A stretch of DNA of 64,000 bases from Natronorubrum sulfidifaciens JCM 14089 (GCF_000337735.1 NZ_AOHX01000039.1:219887-283886), one strand, 5' to 3'. Shown: positions 53,129 to 61,659, counted from the first letter of the stretch. Notes: a model not told the origin generated them from the sequence alone. Numbers and translations: made by a program.

Positions 53129-53391
53129 TCGCCCACCTCCTCGACGATGATCGCGTCCGTCGGGCAGGCCGCGGCGGCCTGCTGGGCTTCCTCAATGCGG
53201 TCGTCGTCGAACGTCGCGACGACCCGCTCGGCGGTGTCGGTGACCTCGCCCTCGCAGTCGTAGACCGGATCGGCGTCCGGATCGACTGTCGCGAGGCCGT
53301 CCTCGCCCTCGACAAATCGCGGGTCGCGGGTCAGACAGGCGAAGATGCCGTCGCAGGCGTCCTTTTCGATGGTAACTTCGTATCGTGGCAT
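53125..53391 (-). CDS. Ferredoxin-like iron-sulfur protein
   Basis: An 88-residue, acidic ferredoxin-like protein. Cys13 and Cys18 lie in DACDGIFACLTRDPRF, a Cys in YDCEGE and a final CysPro in AACPTDAI. The spacing suggests a single [3Fe-4S] or [4Fe-4S] cluster. It probably gives electrons to a reductive step of the corrin pathway, for example ring reduction, where a classical CbiJ is absent from the window. It is placed two bases after cbiH copy 1. Confidence 0.85.
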   Translation of the reverse strand: MPRYEVTIEKDACDGIFACLTRDPRFVEGEDGLATVDPDADPVYDCEGEVTDTAERVVATFDDDRIEEAQQAAAACPTDAIIVEEVGE

Positions 53392-53393
53392 GG

Positions 53394-54422
53394 TCAGTAG
53401 TCGTATTTGGTCTCGTAGCCACGCGGCGTGACCATCCGGTCGTCCCAGACGTAGGTGTCCTCGGTCCCGACGACGATCGTCGTCGTCATGTCGATGATCT
53501 CGCTCTCGCCCAACTCCTCGAGTTCGCCGAGATCGGTGATCATCACCTGTTCGTCCTCGCGGCCCGCGCCGTGGACGATGCCGACCGGCGTGTCTTCGTC
53601 GCGGTGGGTCAGCAGGATCTCACAGCACTTCTCGAAGTTCTCCCGGCGCTTGCGGCTCCAGGGATTGTAGATCGTGATAGTGAAGTTCTCGCTCGCGACC
53701 GCGTGCAGTCGGGACTCGATTTCGGGCATCGGAACCAGATGATCCGACAGCGAGACGGAGACGGTGTCGTTGACCAGCGGTGCGCCGAGGCGGGCCCCAC
53801 AGGACTGGGCCGCCGGCACGCCGGGGACGACCTCGAAGTCGACCATCGACGCCGTCGCGCCCTTGGACTCGAGGATCTCGAGTGCTAGCCCCGCGAGCGC
53901 GTAGACGTTAGGGTCGCCGCTGCCGACGATCGCCACGTCGTTGCCCGCGAGCGTGCGGTCGATCGATTCCTCGGTGCGCGAGACCTCGCCACACATCGGC
54001 GTGTCGTAGATGTCGTCGGCCTGCTCGGTGATCTCGTCCGGGATCAGTTCGATGTAGGTGGTGTAGCCGACGATGTGGTCGGCCTCGAGCAGGGCGTCCT
54101 TGGCTCGTTTGGTCATCCCCTCCGGATGGCCAGGGCCGAGGCCGACGGCGATCAGCTGGCCGGGCTCGGCGTCGAAGTCTTCGATCGTCGCGCCGACTTC
54201 CTGCTCGTTCGACTCGTCGTCGGAACTCGAGGCGCCGCATTTGGAGCTACTCGAGGACGAGGAACTGGAACTCGAGGCGCCGCATTTCGAACTCGAGTCG
54301 TCGGTGGTCTCGCTCGACGAGGCTCCGCATTTGGAGCCGCTCGAGGTTTCCGTGTCGGTCGTCGAAGCGCCACACTTGGAAGTCGATTCGTCGTCAGCGT
54401 CCGCGTTGGTGTCAGTACTCAT
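53394..54422 (-). CDS. cbiH: Precorrin-3B / cobalt-factor III C17-methyltransferase CbiH, copy 1, with KCGAS repeats
   Basis: A 342-residue protein. The C-terminal ~260 residues are a canonical CbiH tetrapyrrole methylase: GLGPGHPEGMTKRA, GYTTYIELI, VGSGDPNVYALAGLALE, GAPLVNDTVSVSLSDHLVP and TPRGYETKYDY. It methylates C17 and contracts the ring using SAM. The first ~70 residues are an extra low-complexity region in which SKCGAS occurs four times at a 15-residue period (Cys17, 32, 47, 62). That region is not part of known CbiH enzymes and may bind metal. Confidence 0.92.
   Translation of the reverse strand: MSTDTNADADDESTSKCGASTTDTETSSGSKCGASSSETTDDSSSKCGASSSSSSSSSSSKCGASSSDDESNEQEVGATIEDFDAEPGQLIAVGLGPGHPEGMTKRAKDALLEADHIVGYTTYIELIPDEITEQADDIYDTPMCGEVSRTEESIDRTLAGNDVAIVGSGDPNVYALAGLALEILESKGATASMVDFEVVPGVPAAQSCGARLGAPLVNDTVSVSLSDHLVPMPEIESRLHAVASENFTITIYNPWSRKRRENFEKCCEILLTHRDEDTPVGIVHGAGREDEQVMITDLGELEELGESEIIDMTTTIVVGTEDTYVWDDRMVTPRGYETKYDY
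54225..54380. repeat. Four 45-base repeats encoding SKCGAS units in cbiH copy 1
   Basis: Four units at a 45-base (15-codon) period, each coding SKCGAS followed by a Ser/Thr/Asp-rich spacer. Spacers differ more than the SKCGAS cores, indicating constraint on the Cys motif. Confidence 0.8.
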
Positions 54423-54443
54423 GGATGTCGTGGTGATTAGTAG

Positions 54444-55313
54444 TCAGAAGTCGTTGACGTCACGCCCGCCGCGCGGGGTGACGAGATACGTTCGGTCGTC
54501 GTTGCGCCAGGTGTCGGTCTCGTGGGTGCCGATGATCAGCGAGGTGCCCATCCCCGAGACCTTGTCGTCGTGGTCGACAGCCTCGCCGAGCGTCGTAATG
54601 AACTCGCTCTCGCCGTTTCGGCCGGCATCCTCACGGCCGGCGTCGTTGACGATGGCCACGTAGGCGTCGTCGGTCCGCTCCTCGCGGACGATCTTGACGG
54701 CCTTCTCGTAGTTTCGCCAGCAGTTGTAGAGGACGATCACGAAGTCGCTGATCGCGGCTGCGCGCAGTTTTTCTTCGATCTCGTCCCAGCCGCGCCACTT
54801 ATCGGACAGCGAGATCGTACAGAAGTCGTTACACAACGGCGCGCCGACGTTCGCCGCGCCGCCGAGTGCCGCCGTGAGACCGGGGACGATCTCGATCGGC
54901 ACGTCCGTCGCGCCCTCCTCCTCGGCCATCTTGAAGATGAGATCCGATTTGCCGTAGACAGAGGGGTCACCGCCCGAAACGTGGGCGACGTCTTTCCCCT
55001 CGCGGACGTAGTCGAACGCCGCGCGAGCGAGTTCTATCTGCCGTCCCATCGTCGAGCGGACGATCTCCTGTTCGACCCCGTTCTCTCGAACGGCGATCCC
55101 ATCATCGCCGAAGTCCTGTGGCAGCGTTCCGTCCTCGCGCAGGAATTTTTGATAAAGACTCGAGGCGATGACCACGTCCGCCGATTCGATGACCTGCTTT
55201 GCTTTCGCGGTCATGTGACCAGGCAGGCCGGGACCAATGCCGACGACGGAGAGGGTGCCGTGATCGTCGGGCGTTCCGTCGGCCACCGAATCCGAGGTGT
55301 CGCTCTCGCTCAT
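54444..55313 (-). CDS. cbiH: CbiH-type tetrapyrrole methyltransferase, copy 2
   Basis: A 289-residue paralogue of CbiH. It has GIGPGLPGHMTAKA, HVSGGDPSVYGKSDLIFKMAE, GAPLCNDFCTISLSDKW and YLVTPRGGRDV. The usual GYxxYIxL motif is altered to ASSLYQKFL, so its substrate may differ from copy 1. Haloarchaea commonly carry two such genes in tandem; the division of labour is not settled. It overlaps cbiG by 4 bases and ends 21 bases before cbiH copy 1. Confidence 0.88.
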   Translation of the reverse strand: MSESDTSDSVADGTPDDHGTLSVVGIGPGLPGHMTAKAKQVIESADVVIASSLYQKFLREDGTLPQDFGDDGIAVRENGVEQEIVRSTMGRQIELARAAFDYVREGKDVAHVSGGDPSVYGKSDLIFKMAEEEGATDVPIEIVPGLTAALGGAANVGAPLCNDFCTISLSDKWRGWDEIEEKLRAAAISDFVIVLYNCWRNYEKAVKIVREERTDDAYVAIVNDAGREDAGRNGESEFITTLGEAVDHDDKVSGMGTSLIIGTHETDTWRNDDRTYLVTPRGGRDVNDF

Positions 55314-56305
55314 CGCCCGATCGCCACCGTAACCTCGTTCTCGTAGCCGGTCTTCTCGAGGACCAGTTCCTGTTCAGCACCGCCCGCGATCGCGGAGGCC
55401 TCCGAGACACCGGGCCAGCCGATCAGCTCCTTCGATTTCGAGGGCGTCGGCCCCTCGTGGTCGAGCAGGGTTTCCTTGTCGAACGCAACGACGCCGAGAT
55501 CGAGTTCCTGAGCCGCCTCGAGCAGCCCCTCCTCGTCTTCCTTTCGAGTCGCCGTGGCGACGAACTCGACGTCGTCGAAGTCGTAGTCGGTCTGCGCTAT
55601 GGCTTGTTCCCACGCGGCGAGGAACGACTCCGTGCGCGCGCCGGAGACGCTCCCGGTGCCGATCACGACGCCATCGTCCTTGTTGCGCTTGAGGACGGTG
55701 ACGTCGTCGCCGACGAGGACGGCCTTCGGGCCCTCGAGTCGGGCGACGGGGCCGAGGTTGTCGTCGAGGACGGCGAGATTCGTCTTCACGGTCGAGTCGC
55801 CGTTGACGACGTGGGTGTCCATCGCCTTCGCGCGGGATTCGACACCTTGCTTGCCGGCGGCCTCGCTCGCGGTGGTCATCGCCGGGATCGCACCCATCGT
55901 CGCCAGATCCTGTGCGACCTGATTCGCGCCGTGGTGGCCGCCCGTGATCGGGATGGCCCACGTCAGTTCCTCGTCGACGACACAGATCGCGGGGTCGTCC
56001 CACTTGTCGTCTAACAGATGGGCCGTCTTGCGCATCGCGATTCCGGAGGCCATCAGGCCGATAAAGCAGTCGTACTCGCCCCAGTGGGCCTCGAAGACGT
56101 CACCGTGATACTCGAGGATCTCGATCGTCTCGTAGCGATCCTCGAGTTCGGTTTTGATCTCTTCGGCCGTGTCCATCTTGCGCCCGAAGGAGACGATCGC
56201 GATCTCCTCGGCGACTTCGCCGTCCGAATCCGGCGTCGAACAGTGGCCGCCCGAATCTGTACTCGAGTCGTCAGTCCCGTCCGCGTTCTCAGTTCCTGAA
56301 CTCAT
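55310..56305 (-). CDS. cbiG: Cobalt-precorrin-5A hydrolase CbiG
   Basis: A 331-residue CbiG. The N-terminal region has YDCFIGLMASGIAMRKTAHLL, the central domain WAIPITGGHHGANQVAQDLA, and the C-terminal domain the GTGSVSGART and TPSKSKELIGWPGVSEASA motifs. It opens the lactone ring and releases the C2 fragment during ring contraction. A 30-residue acidic N-terminal extension includes His21-Cys22 (GGHCSTPDS). It overlaps cbiH copy 2 by 4 bases. Confidence 0.93.
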   Translation of the reverse strand: MSSGTENADGTDDSSTDSGGHCSTPDSDGEVAEEIAIVSFGRKMDTAEEIKTELEDRYETIEILEYHGDVFEAHWGEYDCFIGLMASGIAMRKTAHLLDDKWDDPAICVVDEELTWAIPITGGHHGANQVAQDLATMGAIPAMTTASEAAGKQGVESRAKAMDTHVVNGDSTVKTNLAVLDDNLGPVARLEGPKAVLVGDDVTVLKRNKDDGVVIGTGSVSGARTESFLAAWEQAIAQTDYDFDDVEFVATATRKEDEEGLLEAAQELDLGVVAFDKETLLDHEGPTPSKSKELIGWPGVSEASAIAGGAEQELVLEKTGYENEVTVAIGR

Positions 56306-56527
56306 TGTCGAACCTCCATCGTACCGAACTCGTCCGTTCCACGCCGAATCGACCCGTCAAGTCCACCGCGGGGGAGGGACTGAAAGGGGCCAGCCTCGTC
56401 GGCGAAGGCGGCCGAAGTAAGCACTGCAGGGAGCGAGCACCGCGAGCGACCGAAGCGCACAGCGAGGCCCCCGAGTCGACGGGGCTGGGGGCTTTCACCG
56501 TGTTTGCGGTACCGCGCTCGACTCTCC
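56306..56527. other. Gap within the cobalamin cluster holding an inverted-repeat element
   Basis: The only sizeable break between cbiG and cbiF. It contains a 115-base element with 22-base imperfect inverted ends (56382-56496) and no open gene. The gap may separate two transcription units. Confidence 0.5.
56382..56496. repeat. Intergenic inverted-repeat element (REP/MITE-like)
   Basis: The left end (56382-56403, beginning GAAAGGGGCCAGCC) pairs with the right end (56475-56496, ending GGCTGGGGGCTTTC), 17 of 22 positions plus G-T pairs, with a 3-by-3 internal mismatch. The core has repeated GCGAGC units around GAGCGAGCACCGCGAGCGAC. From memory similar sequence recurs between genes in many haloarchaeal genomes. 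Origin, transcription and role are unknown. Confidence 0.6.
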
Positions 56528-57472
56528 TCAGTCATCGCTCGCCTCCGGTTCACTCGCGTTTTCAGCCGAACCGTCCGAAGAACCGCGATTCGCCCAGTCA
56601 CCGTAGAGGAACGAGCGCTCGTAGCCCGCGCCAGTCACGGCGTCGCCGATGACGACCAGCGCCGAGGCGCGGTAGCCCGCCTCCTCGACCTTGTCCGCGA
56701 TCGTCCCGATATCGCCGACGATGATGTCCTCGTCCGGCCACGAAGCGTGGTAGATCACGGCGACGGGCGTCTCGGGGTCGTGGTCGTCTGCGAGTAGTCG
56801 CTCCATCGTATCGCGAACGGCGTGTGTGCCGAGGTAGATACAGGTCGTTACGTCGCCCATCTCCACGAACTCGGAGATGTGGTCTTCTTCCTCAGTCAGC
56901 GTCTTGCCCTGTGGCCGAGTGAACGCGACGTGGTTCGAGACCTCGTTGAGCGTCAGCTGGGTCCGCAGCGTCGCGCTGGCCGCGAAGGCCGACGTGACAC
57001 CCGGCACGAAGTGGGTCGGCACGCCCTCGTGCTCGAGCGCGTCCATCTGCTCGAGTGCAGCCCCGTAGATGGCGGGGTCGCCACTGTGCAGGCGGACGAC
57101 GTTCTCGCCGTCCTCGTAGGCGTCTCTCATCAGCGGAATCAGTTCCTCGAGGTCTTTCCCCACGGAGTTCACGAGGTCGGCGTGGGCGCAATACTCGTTC
57201 AACAGTTCGCTGTTGACCAGCGACCCGGCGTGAACGACGAGGTCGGCTGCCTCGAGCAGTTCCTTTCCGGCAACGGTCAGCAGTCGCGGGTTGCCGGGCC
57301 CGGCCCCGACGAAGGGAACGCCCTCCTGCTCGTCGCCGGCGCTGTGCTCGAAGATTCGGTCGTCCAGTTCCTCGCGACGGCGCTCGCCCTGTGCGTCGAT
57401 CGCCTCCTGCGGGTTGCCGCCCTCCGCTGGAACGGCGCTGTCTGTCTCGTCGGTCGTATTCGTGTTCGTCAT
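56528..57472 (-). CDS. cbiF: Precorrin-4 C11-methyltransferase CbiF
   Basis: A 314-residue CbiF. The methylase core starts at VPFVGAGPGNPRLLTVAG after a ~52-residue acidic extension; HSGDPAIYGAALEQM and FVPGVTSAFAASATL are family motifs. It methylates C11 of cobalt-precorrin-4 with SAM. The start at 57472 (MTNTNTTDE) lies one base after the CbiL stop; the longer frame to 57595 would lie within cbiL. Confidence 0.94.
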   Translation of the reverse strand: MTNTNTTDETDSAVPAEGGNPQEAIDAQGERRREELDDRIFEHSAGDEQEGVPFVGAGPGNPRLLTVAGKELLEAADLVVHAGSLVNSELLNEYCAHADLVNSVGKDLEELIPLMRDAYEDGENVVRLHSGDPAIYGAALEQMDALEHEGVPTHFVPGVTSAFAASATLRTQLTLNEVSNHVAFTRPQGKTLTEEEDHISEFVEMGDVTTCIYLGTHAVRDTMERLLADDHDPETPVAVIYHASWPDEDIIVGDIGTIADKVEEAGYRASALVVIGDAVTGAGYERSFLYGDWANRGSSDGSAENASEPEASDD

Positions 57473-57473
57473 T

Positions 57474-58280
57474 TTAGTGGCCTCCACAATCGCCGTGTGC
57501 ACAGCCTTCGGCCAGCTCAAGATCGACAAGCGTTCCCCCGTCCGCGACCGGCTCGCCGCTCGTCGACTCCTCGTCGCTCGAGGAGTCCGTAGCATCGGTC
57601 TCGAACGCTGCCGTCGCCTGTTCGATCTCGAGATCAGCCTTCTCGGCGTAGGCGAGCGTATAATAGTCGCGCTCGTCGATCTCGGACGGATCGTCCGTCA
57701 CCATCGTCTCGCCCTGTTCCATGAACAGCCGGCGGCCGTAGGTCACCTCGTAGCCGGCCTCGAGGAGTCCCTCGTGGGTCGCCGGTGCGTCGGTGACTTT
57801 GAACAGAATCAGCCGATCCGGCCCCGTTGGACTCGCCCCGTTTGCGGCCTCGCGAAGTGAGAGACCTGCGCCGGCTTCGATCTCGACGCCCATCGCGGTC
57901 GCAAACGCCGTCACGGCGCTCACGCCAGGGACGATCTCCAACTCGACGTCGGGGTGGAACGCGTCGATCGTCCGCCGGAGATGGCCGAACGTCGAGTAGA
58001 CGTTCGGGTCGCCGAGCGTGACGAAGGCGACGTCACCGTCGCGTGCGTTCGGGGCGATCTCGGCGGCAGCCTCCTTCCACGCCGACCGCAGCTTTTCCTC
58101 GTCTTTTGTCATCGGGAAATCAAGGTCCCCGATCTTCGACTCGTCGACGTGCTCGAGTGCGACGGATCGCGAGAGTCGGCCCGGCGAGTAGACCACGTCG
58201 GCCGACTCGAGAACGTTTTTTCCGCGAACGGTCACGAGGTCGGCCTCGCCGGGGCCGAGACCAACGCCGTAGAGCGTCAT
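57474..58280 (-). CDS. cbiL: Cobalt-factor II C20-methyltransferase CbiL
   Basis: A 268-residue CbiL. It opens with LYGVGLGPGEADLVTVRG and has FVTLGDPNVYSTFGHL and EIVPGVSAVTAFA. It methylates C20 of cobalt-sirohydrochlorin. The last ten residues, GCAHGDCGGH, form a Cys/His-rich tail not needed for methylase folding and look like a metal-binding end. It overlaps cbiT by 4 bases. Confidence 0.94.
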   Translation of the reverse strand: MTLYGVGLGPGEADLVTVRGKNVLESADVVYSPGRLSRSVALEHVDESKIGDLDFPMTKDEEKLRSAWKEAAAEIAPNARDGDVAFVTLGDPNVYSTFGHLRRTIDAFHPDVELEIVPGVSAVTAFATAMGVEIEAGAGLSLREAANGASPTGPDRLILFKVTDAPATHEGLLEAGYEVTYGRRLFMEQGETMVTDDPSEIDERDYYTLAYAEKADLEIEQATAAFETDATDSSSDEESTSGEPVADGGTLVDLELAEGCAHGDCGGH

Positions 58281-58864
58281 TGCAGGCTCCCTCCGTCGTT
58301 ATCCTCGCCGCTCGCTGTCGCGCTCCCAACCAGCATGTAGACCGGGTTGTCCGAGTCAAAACTCGTCGCGCCGGCGAGTTCGTAGCCGTGGCTCACCTGA
58401 AACTGGACGACCTCCTCGAGAATCCCGCGCTTGCGGAAGGCTTCCGTCGCTCTGCCGGCGACCTCGAGTCGCGAGACGTTCATGACGATTCGATCGACCT
58501 CGGTGTCGACGGCGTGGTCGAGGACGGCCTCGAAGTTTCGACTGCCGCCCAGAAAGAGCGCGTCAGCGTCGGCGGGTACTCCCGCCGGCGCTTCCGTGTT
58601 CCGCAGTTCGACATCCGCTCGAATCGCGTCCTCGTTGGCGGCCAGATTCCGCTCGGTCGTCTCGAGGCGTTCGGGTTTCCGCTCAAGGGCAGTCACTCTC
58701 CCGGCCCGCTGTGCGGCTTCGATCGTGATGGCTCCCGTACAGGAGCCGACCTCCGCGAAGTGGTCGTCGGCCTCGAGTGCGAGTTTCGAGTGGACAACGG
58801 CCCGGACCTCCGGCTTGGTCGGCCCGGCCTTCGCGTCGTGTGGCAGCGCGATAGGTGGCATCAT
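58277..58864 (-). CDS. cbiT: Cobalt-precorrin-6B C15-methyltransferase (decarboxylating) CbiT
   Basis: A 195-residue class I SAM methyltransferase. The SAM loop is FAEVGSCTGAITIEAA (usual GTGS is replaced by GSCTG), with TALERKPERL as the second acidic-end strand and FLGGSRNFEAVLD later. It methylates C15 and decarboxylates the C12 acetate side chain. It is the first gene of the cbiT-L-F run; A/T-rich sequence with a short inverted repeat lies at 58889-58902 upstream. Confidence 0.93.
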   Translation of the reverse strand: MMPPIALPHDAKAGPTKPEVRAVVHSKLALEADDHFAEVGSCTGAITIEAAQRAGRVTALERKPERLETTERNLAANEDAIRADVELRNTEAPAGVPADADALFLGGSRNFEAVLDHAVDTEVDRIVMNVSRLEVAGRATEAFRKRGILEEVVQFQVSHGYELAGATSFDSDNPVYMLVGSATASGEDNDGGSLQ

Positions 58865-58888
58865 CCGGTGGAACAGCGGCCGTCCCTA

Positions 58889-58902
58889 AAACAATTTTGT
58901 TT
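58889..58902. promoter_or_regulatory. A/T-rich inverted repeat at the cbiT promoter position
   Basis: AAACAA and TTGTTT arms, two bases apart, centred about 32 bases before the cbiT ATG, where a TATA box would be. It may combine promoter and operator. Confidence 0.3.
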
Positions 58903-59100
58903 GTTGTAGATCAAGCTGGATTGTCAAACTAAGGATGCGGTAGAGCAATTTCACTTGTAAGTGTGACGTTGAACGTCCCGCTGTCCGATCTATTCGCAGC
59001 CGGAACAGGGTCCAGCGTCCGCCACAGTCGTGACTGACTCGAGTGACGGACATCGAACCGATGATCGCACATTTCAGGCCGAGAGGAACGGCTGCCGTCG

Positions 59101-60462
59101 TTATCGAGCGTCGTCGAGTGTCTCGAGGAACCGATCGAACGCCCCGCTTTCGGGGTGGACGTGGACGTAGGTGCCGAGCGAGTTGTACTCGGTCAGCCCA
59201 TCGTGCCCGCCGTCGATGCCGTCGCCACGCACCGTCTCGAAGGCAAACCGGGCGTCAGCGTCGACGTCGGCACTCGAGTAGTGGAACTCGTGGCCCCGAA
59301 TCCGATCGCCAGCGTTGGCCGTCAGCGTCCCTTCGGTGGCCTCGAGTTCGACGTGATCGAGCGCCTGATAGCGGTCGTGCATGGTTACGTCCGCCGGGAG
59401 GATGCCGGCCATCTCGCTCGTCTCGCCATCGGCTGTCGTCAACGACTGGCTCATGGCCATCAGCCCCCCACACTCGCCGAGTACCGGGAGTCCCTCGCTG
59501 GCCAGCGTTCCGAGTTCGGCGAGCGTGCCAGCTGCCTCGAGTTCTGCGGCGTGGAGTTCGGGGTACCCGCCCGGCAGATAGACGCCGTCACAGTCGGGGA
59601 CCGGATCGCCCGCGACCGGCGAGAACGTGACCAGATCGGCCCGTTCGCGAAACCGCTCGAGGGTGGCCGGATACCGAAAGCAGAAGGCGGCGTCGTCGGC
59701 GACGGCCACGGTGGCGTCGACCGATTTGGGTTCGTCCTCGACTGCCGTTTCGGGGGCAATCGCCTCGCTCGCCACCGCAGCCAGCCGCTCGGCCGAAAGC
59801 GAGTCGGCGGCCTCCCGCAGCGCCTCGCGCGGCAACGCAGCCTCCGCGCCCATCTCGAGGCCGAGGTGTCGGTCCGGGATCTCGAGGTCCGGATTCGGCG
59901 GGATTCGCCCGAAGTACTCGAGATCGTCTGGCAGCGCGTCGCGGATTCCTTGCTCGTGGCGGCCGCCGTGGGCGCGCTGGGCGACGATGCCGGCGACCTC
60001 GATCTCGCGGCCGATCGTCTCGGCGTACTGTTGGAAGCCAAGCGCCGTCGCCGCGACGCTTTCCATCCCGGCTTTCGCGTCGACGACCAGCACGACCGGG
60101 AGGTCGAGGGCTTCGGCGACCATCGCCGTGCTCGAGCCGTCGCCGTCGTACAGTCCCATCACACCCTCGACGACGCAGATAGCGGGGGACGACGTCCCCC
60201 GGGCAGACGGGTGTGACCTGTCGACGTCGCCCTCGCCGCGGGCGTAGTTGCGTCGAAGACCATCTTCGCCACAGAGCCACAGATCGAGCGTGCGGGAGGG
60301 GCGGCCGGCGATCGCTTCGTGGTGGCTCGGATCGATAAAATCCGGGCCCGCTTTGGCGGGCTGGACCGCGTAGCCGGCGTCCTCGAGGGCCTGAATAATT
60401 GCGAGCGTCGCGACCGTCTTCCCGACGCCGGAGCTGACGCCGCCGAGGACGAATCCGTTCAT
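59101..60462 (-). CDS. cbiA: Cobyrinate a,c-diamide synthase CbiA
   Basis: A 453-residue CbiA/CobB. The N-terminal ATP-binding domain has GGVSSGVGKTVATLA (P-loop) and AGPDFIDPSHHEAI. The C-terminal glutamine amidotransferase domain has VLGECGGLMAMSQSL with the catalytic Cys and GHEFHYSS with the His. It amidates the a and c acetates of cobyrinate using glutamine and ATP. The ATG at 60462 gives MNGFVLGG, typical of the family; an adjacent ATG at 60465 is equivalent. It is separated from cbiT by 236 bases. Confidence 0.93.
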   Translation of the reverse strand: MNGFVLGGVSSGVGKTVATLAIIQALEDAGYAVQPAKAGPDFIDPSHHEAIAGRPSRTLDLWLCGEDGLRRNYARGEGDVDRSHPSARGTSSPAICVVEGVMGLYDGDGSSTAMVAEALDLPVVLVVDAKAGMESVAATALGFQQYAETIGREIEVAGIVAQRAHGGRHEQGIRDALPDDLEYFGRIPPNPDLEIPDRHLGLEMGAEAALPREALREAADSLSAERLAAVASEAIAPETAVEDEPKSVDATVAVADDAAFCFRYPATLERFRERADLVTFSPVAGDPVPDCDGVYLPGGYPELHAAELEAAGTLAELGTLASEGLPVLGECGGLMAMSQSLTTADGETSEMAGILPADVTMHDRYQALDHVELEATEGTLTANAGDRIRGHEFHYSSADVDADARFAFETVRGDGIDGGHDGLTEYNSLGTYVHVHPESGAFDRFLETLDDAR

Positions 60463-60607
60463 CATTGTACTTTCGTTCGGACAACTCAACTTGAATCCGT
60501 CGGTGAGCGGCGTCGGATACCCGAAACGAACGTGTGGATCAGACGCGTTCGCCGAGCGGCGGTTCGGAACGGACTCGAGTGACGAGCTGGTGACATTTAA
60601 CCAACGG

Positions 60608-60614
60608 GTTTAAC
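60608..60614 (+). promoter_or_regulatory. TATA-like box of the small acidic protein gene
   Basis: GTTTAAC, 35-41 bases before the ATG at 60649; a similar ATTTAAC lies at 60595-60601. Confidence 0.35.
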
Positions 60615-60648
60615 CGATCGAATCGGGTACGACCGGTCCCCGATTTCC

Positions 60649-60816
60649 ATGACCGACGAACCCGCGTCCCTGACCGACCACCACCTTCGAGAGGCGCTTC
60701 GACACCTCAAGGAAGCCCAAGACGGCGACCTCCGAAAGACGAACGCGATCGCGCTCGAGCAGGTCTCGAATACGGTCTCGATGGTGCTTCGCGAACACAG
60801 CGAAGACGGCGAGTGA
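60649..60816 (+). CDS. Small helical acidic protein inside the cobalamin cluster
   Basis: A 55-residue protein (MTDEPASLTDHHLREALRHL at the N-terminus) predicted to be two helices, with haloarchaeal codon use. It runs opposite to the surrounding cobalamin genes, between cbiA and cbiE, and ends three bases before the cbiE stop. It resembles very small uncharacterised haloarchaeal proteins. A role in cobalamin synthesis is not implied. Confidence 0.6.
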   Translation: MTDEPASLTDHHLREALRHLKEAQDGDLRKTNAIALEQVSNTVSMVLREHSEDGE

Positions 60817-60819
60817 TAG

Positions 60820-61659
60820 TCAGACTGGCTGTCGCACCGCGAGAACGATCAAGTCCGAAAACGGTGTGTCTTCTTTCCCGCTGCCGCCAGCGTGTTCGGA
60901 CAGCTCCGCGAGCGTAAAGCGGTGGATCTGCTCGTTATCGTGGGTCAGTTTCTCGAGGACCAACGCCTCGAGGTCCGGTTCGGCCCCCTGCTCGAGCAGG
61001 AACTCGGCGATATCGCCGGGCATCCGATCGTACGGCCGCGGGAGCACGAGCAAGTGGCGTTCGTCCGCCGTCACGGCGGTTGCGAGTCGGTCCATGTCCG
61101 CCTCGAGGTCGCCGCTTTTGTGTAACGTGACGAATTCGGTGTCCTCCATCGGCGTCCGGGCGCGGCTGGCGGCCATCTGGATCGAGGAGATGCCGGGGAC
61201 GACGCGCACCGGGCTCTCGGGATCCTCGCGTTCCACGGCGTCCTGACGAGTCTGCGAGTCAGGGCTCGTGGAACGCGCTTCCACGGCGTCCTGAACCTTC
61301 CCGACGAACTGATACCCGGAGTGGTTGGGATCGCCCATCGCGACGGCCGTTCCCGACTCGCCGTCGGCGACCCGGTCGGCGAATTCCTCGAGCGCCTCGG
61401 CTTCGTCCTTGTAGCCACAGGTCAGCAGATCGGCGTCGGTCAGGTCTTCGACGAACTCGACGACGGTCGTAAAGCCGACGATGACGTCGGCCTCGCGGAT
61501 CGCGCGTTCGCCTCGCGGCGTGAGATACTCCTGATTGCCCGGCCCGACGCCGACGGCGTAGACCGGGTCGTCAGTCGTTTCGTCGATGTCGGGTTCCGGC
61601 GCTGCCGCGGCGAACGTCGCCGGGTCCGGCCCCGACTCGAGGTCGTACTCGTCGCTCAT
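60820..61659 (-). CDS. cbiE: Cobalt-precorrin-7 C5-methyltransferase CbiE
   Basis: A 279-residue CbiE. The core begins VYAVGVGPGNQEYLTPRG after a ~33-residue acidic extension; AMGDPNHSGYQFVGK and VRVVPGISSIQMAASRA are the later motifs. It methylates C5, partnering CbiT. Between these motifs an insert carries a duplicated DAVE(A/R), coded by a 16-base direct repeat 47 bases apart. It overlaps cbiC by 4 bases. Confidence 0.92.
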   Translation of the reverse strand: MSDEYDLESGPDPATFAAAAPEPDIDETTDDPVYAVGVGPGNQEYLTPRGERAIREADVIVGFTTVVEFVEDLTDADLLTCGYKDEAEALEEFADRVADGESGTAVAMGDPNHSGYQFVGKVQDAVEARSTSPDSQTRQDAVEREDPESPVRVVPGISSIQMAASRARTPMEDTEFVTLHKSGDLEADMDRLATAVTADERHLLVLPRPYDRMPGDIAEFLLEQGAEPDLEALVLEKLTHDNEQIHRFTLAELSEHAGGSGKEDTPFSDLIVLAVRQPV

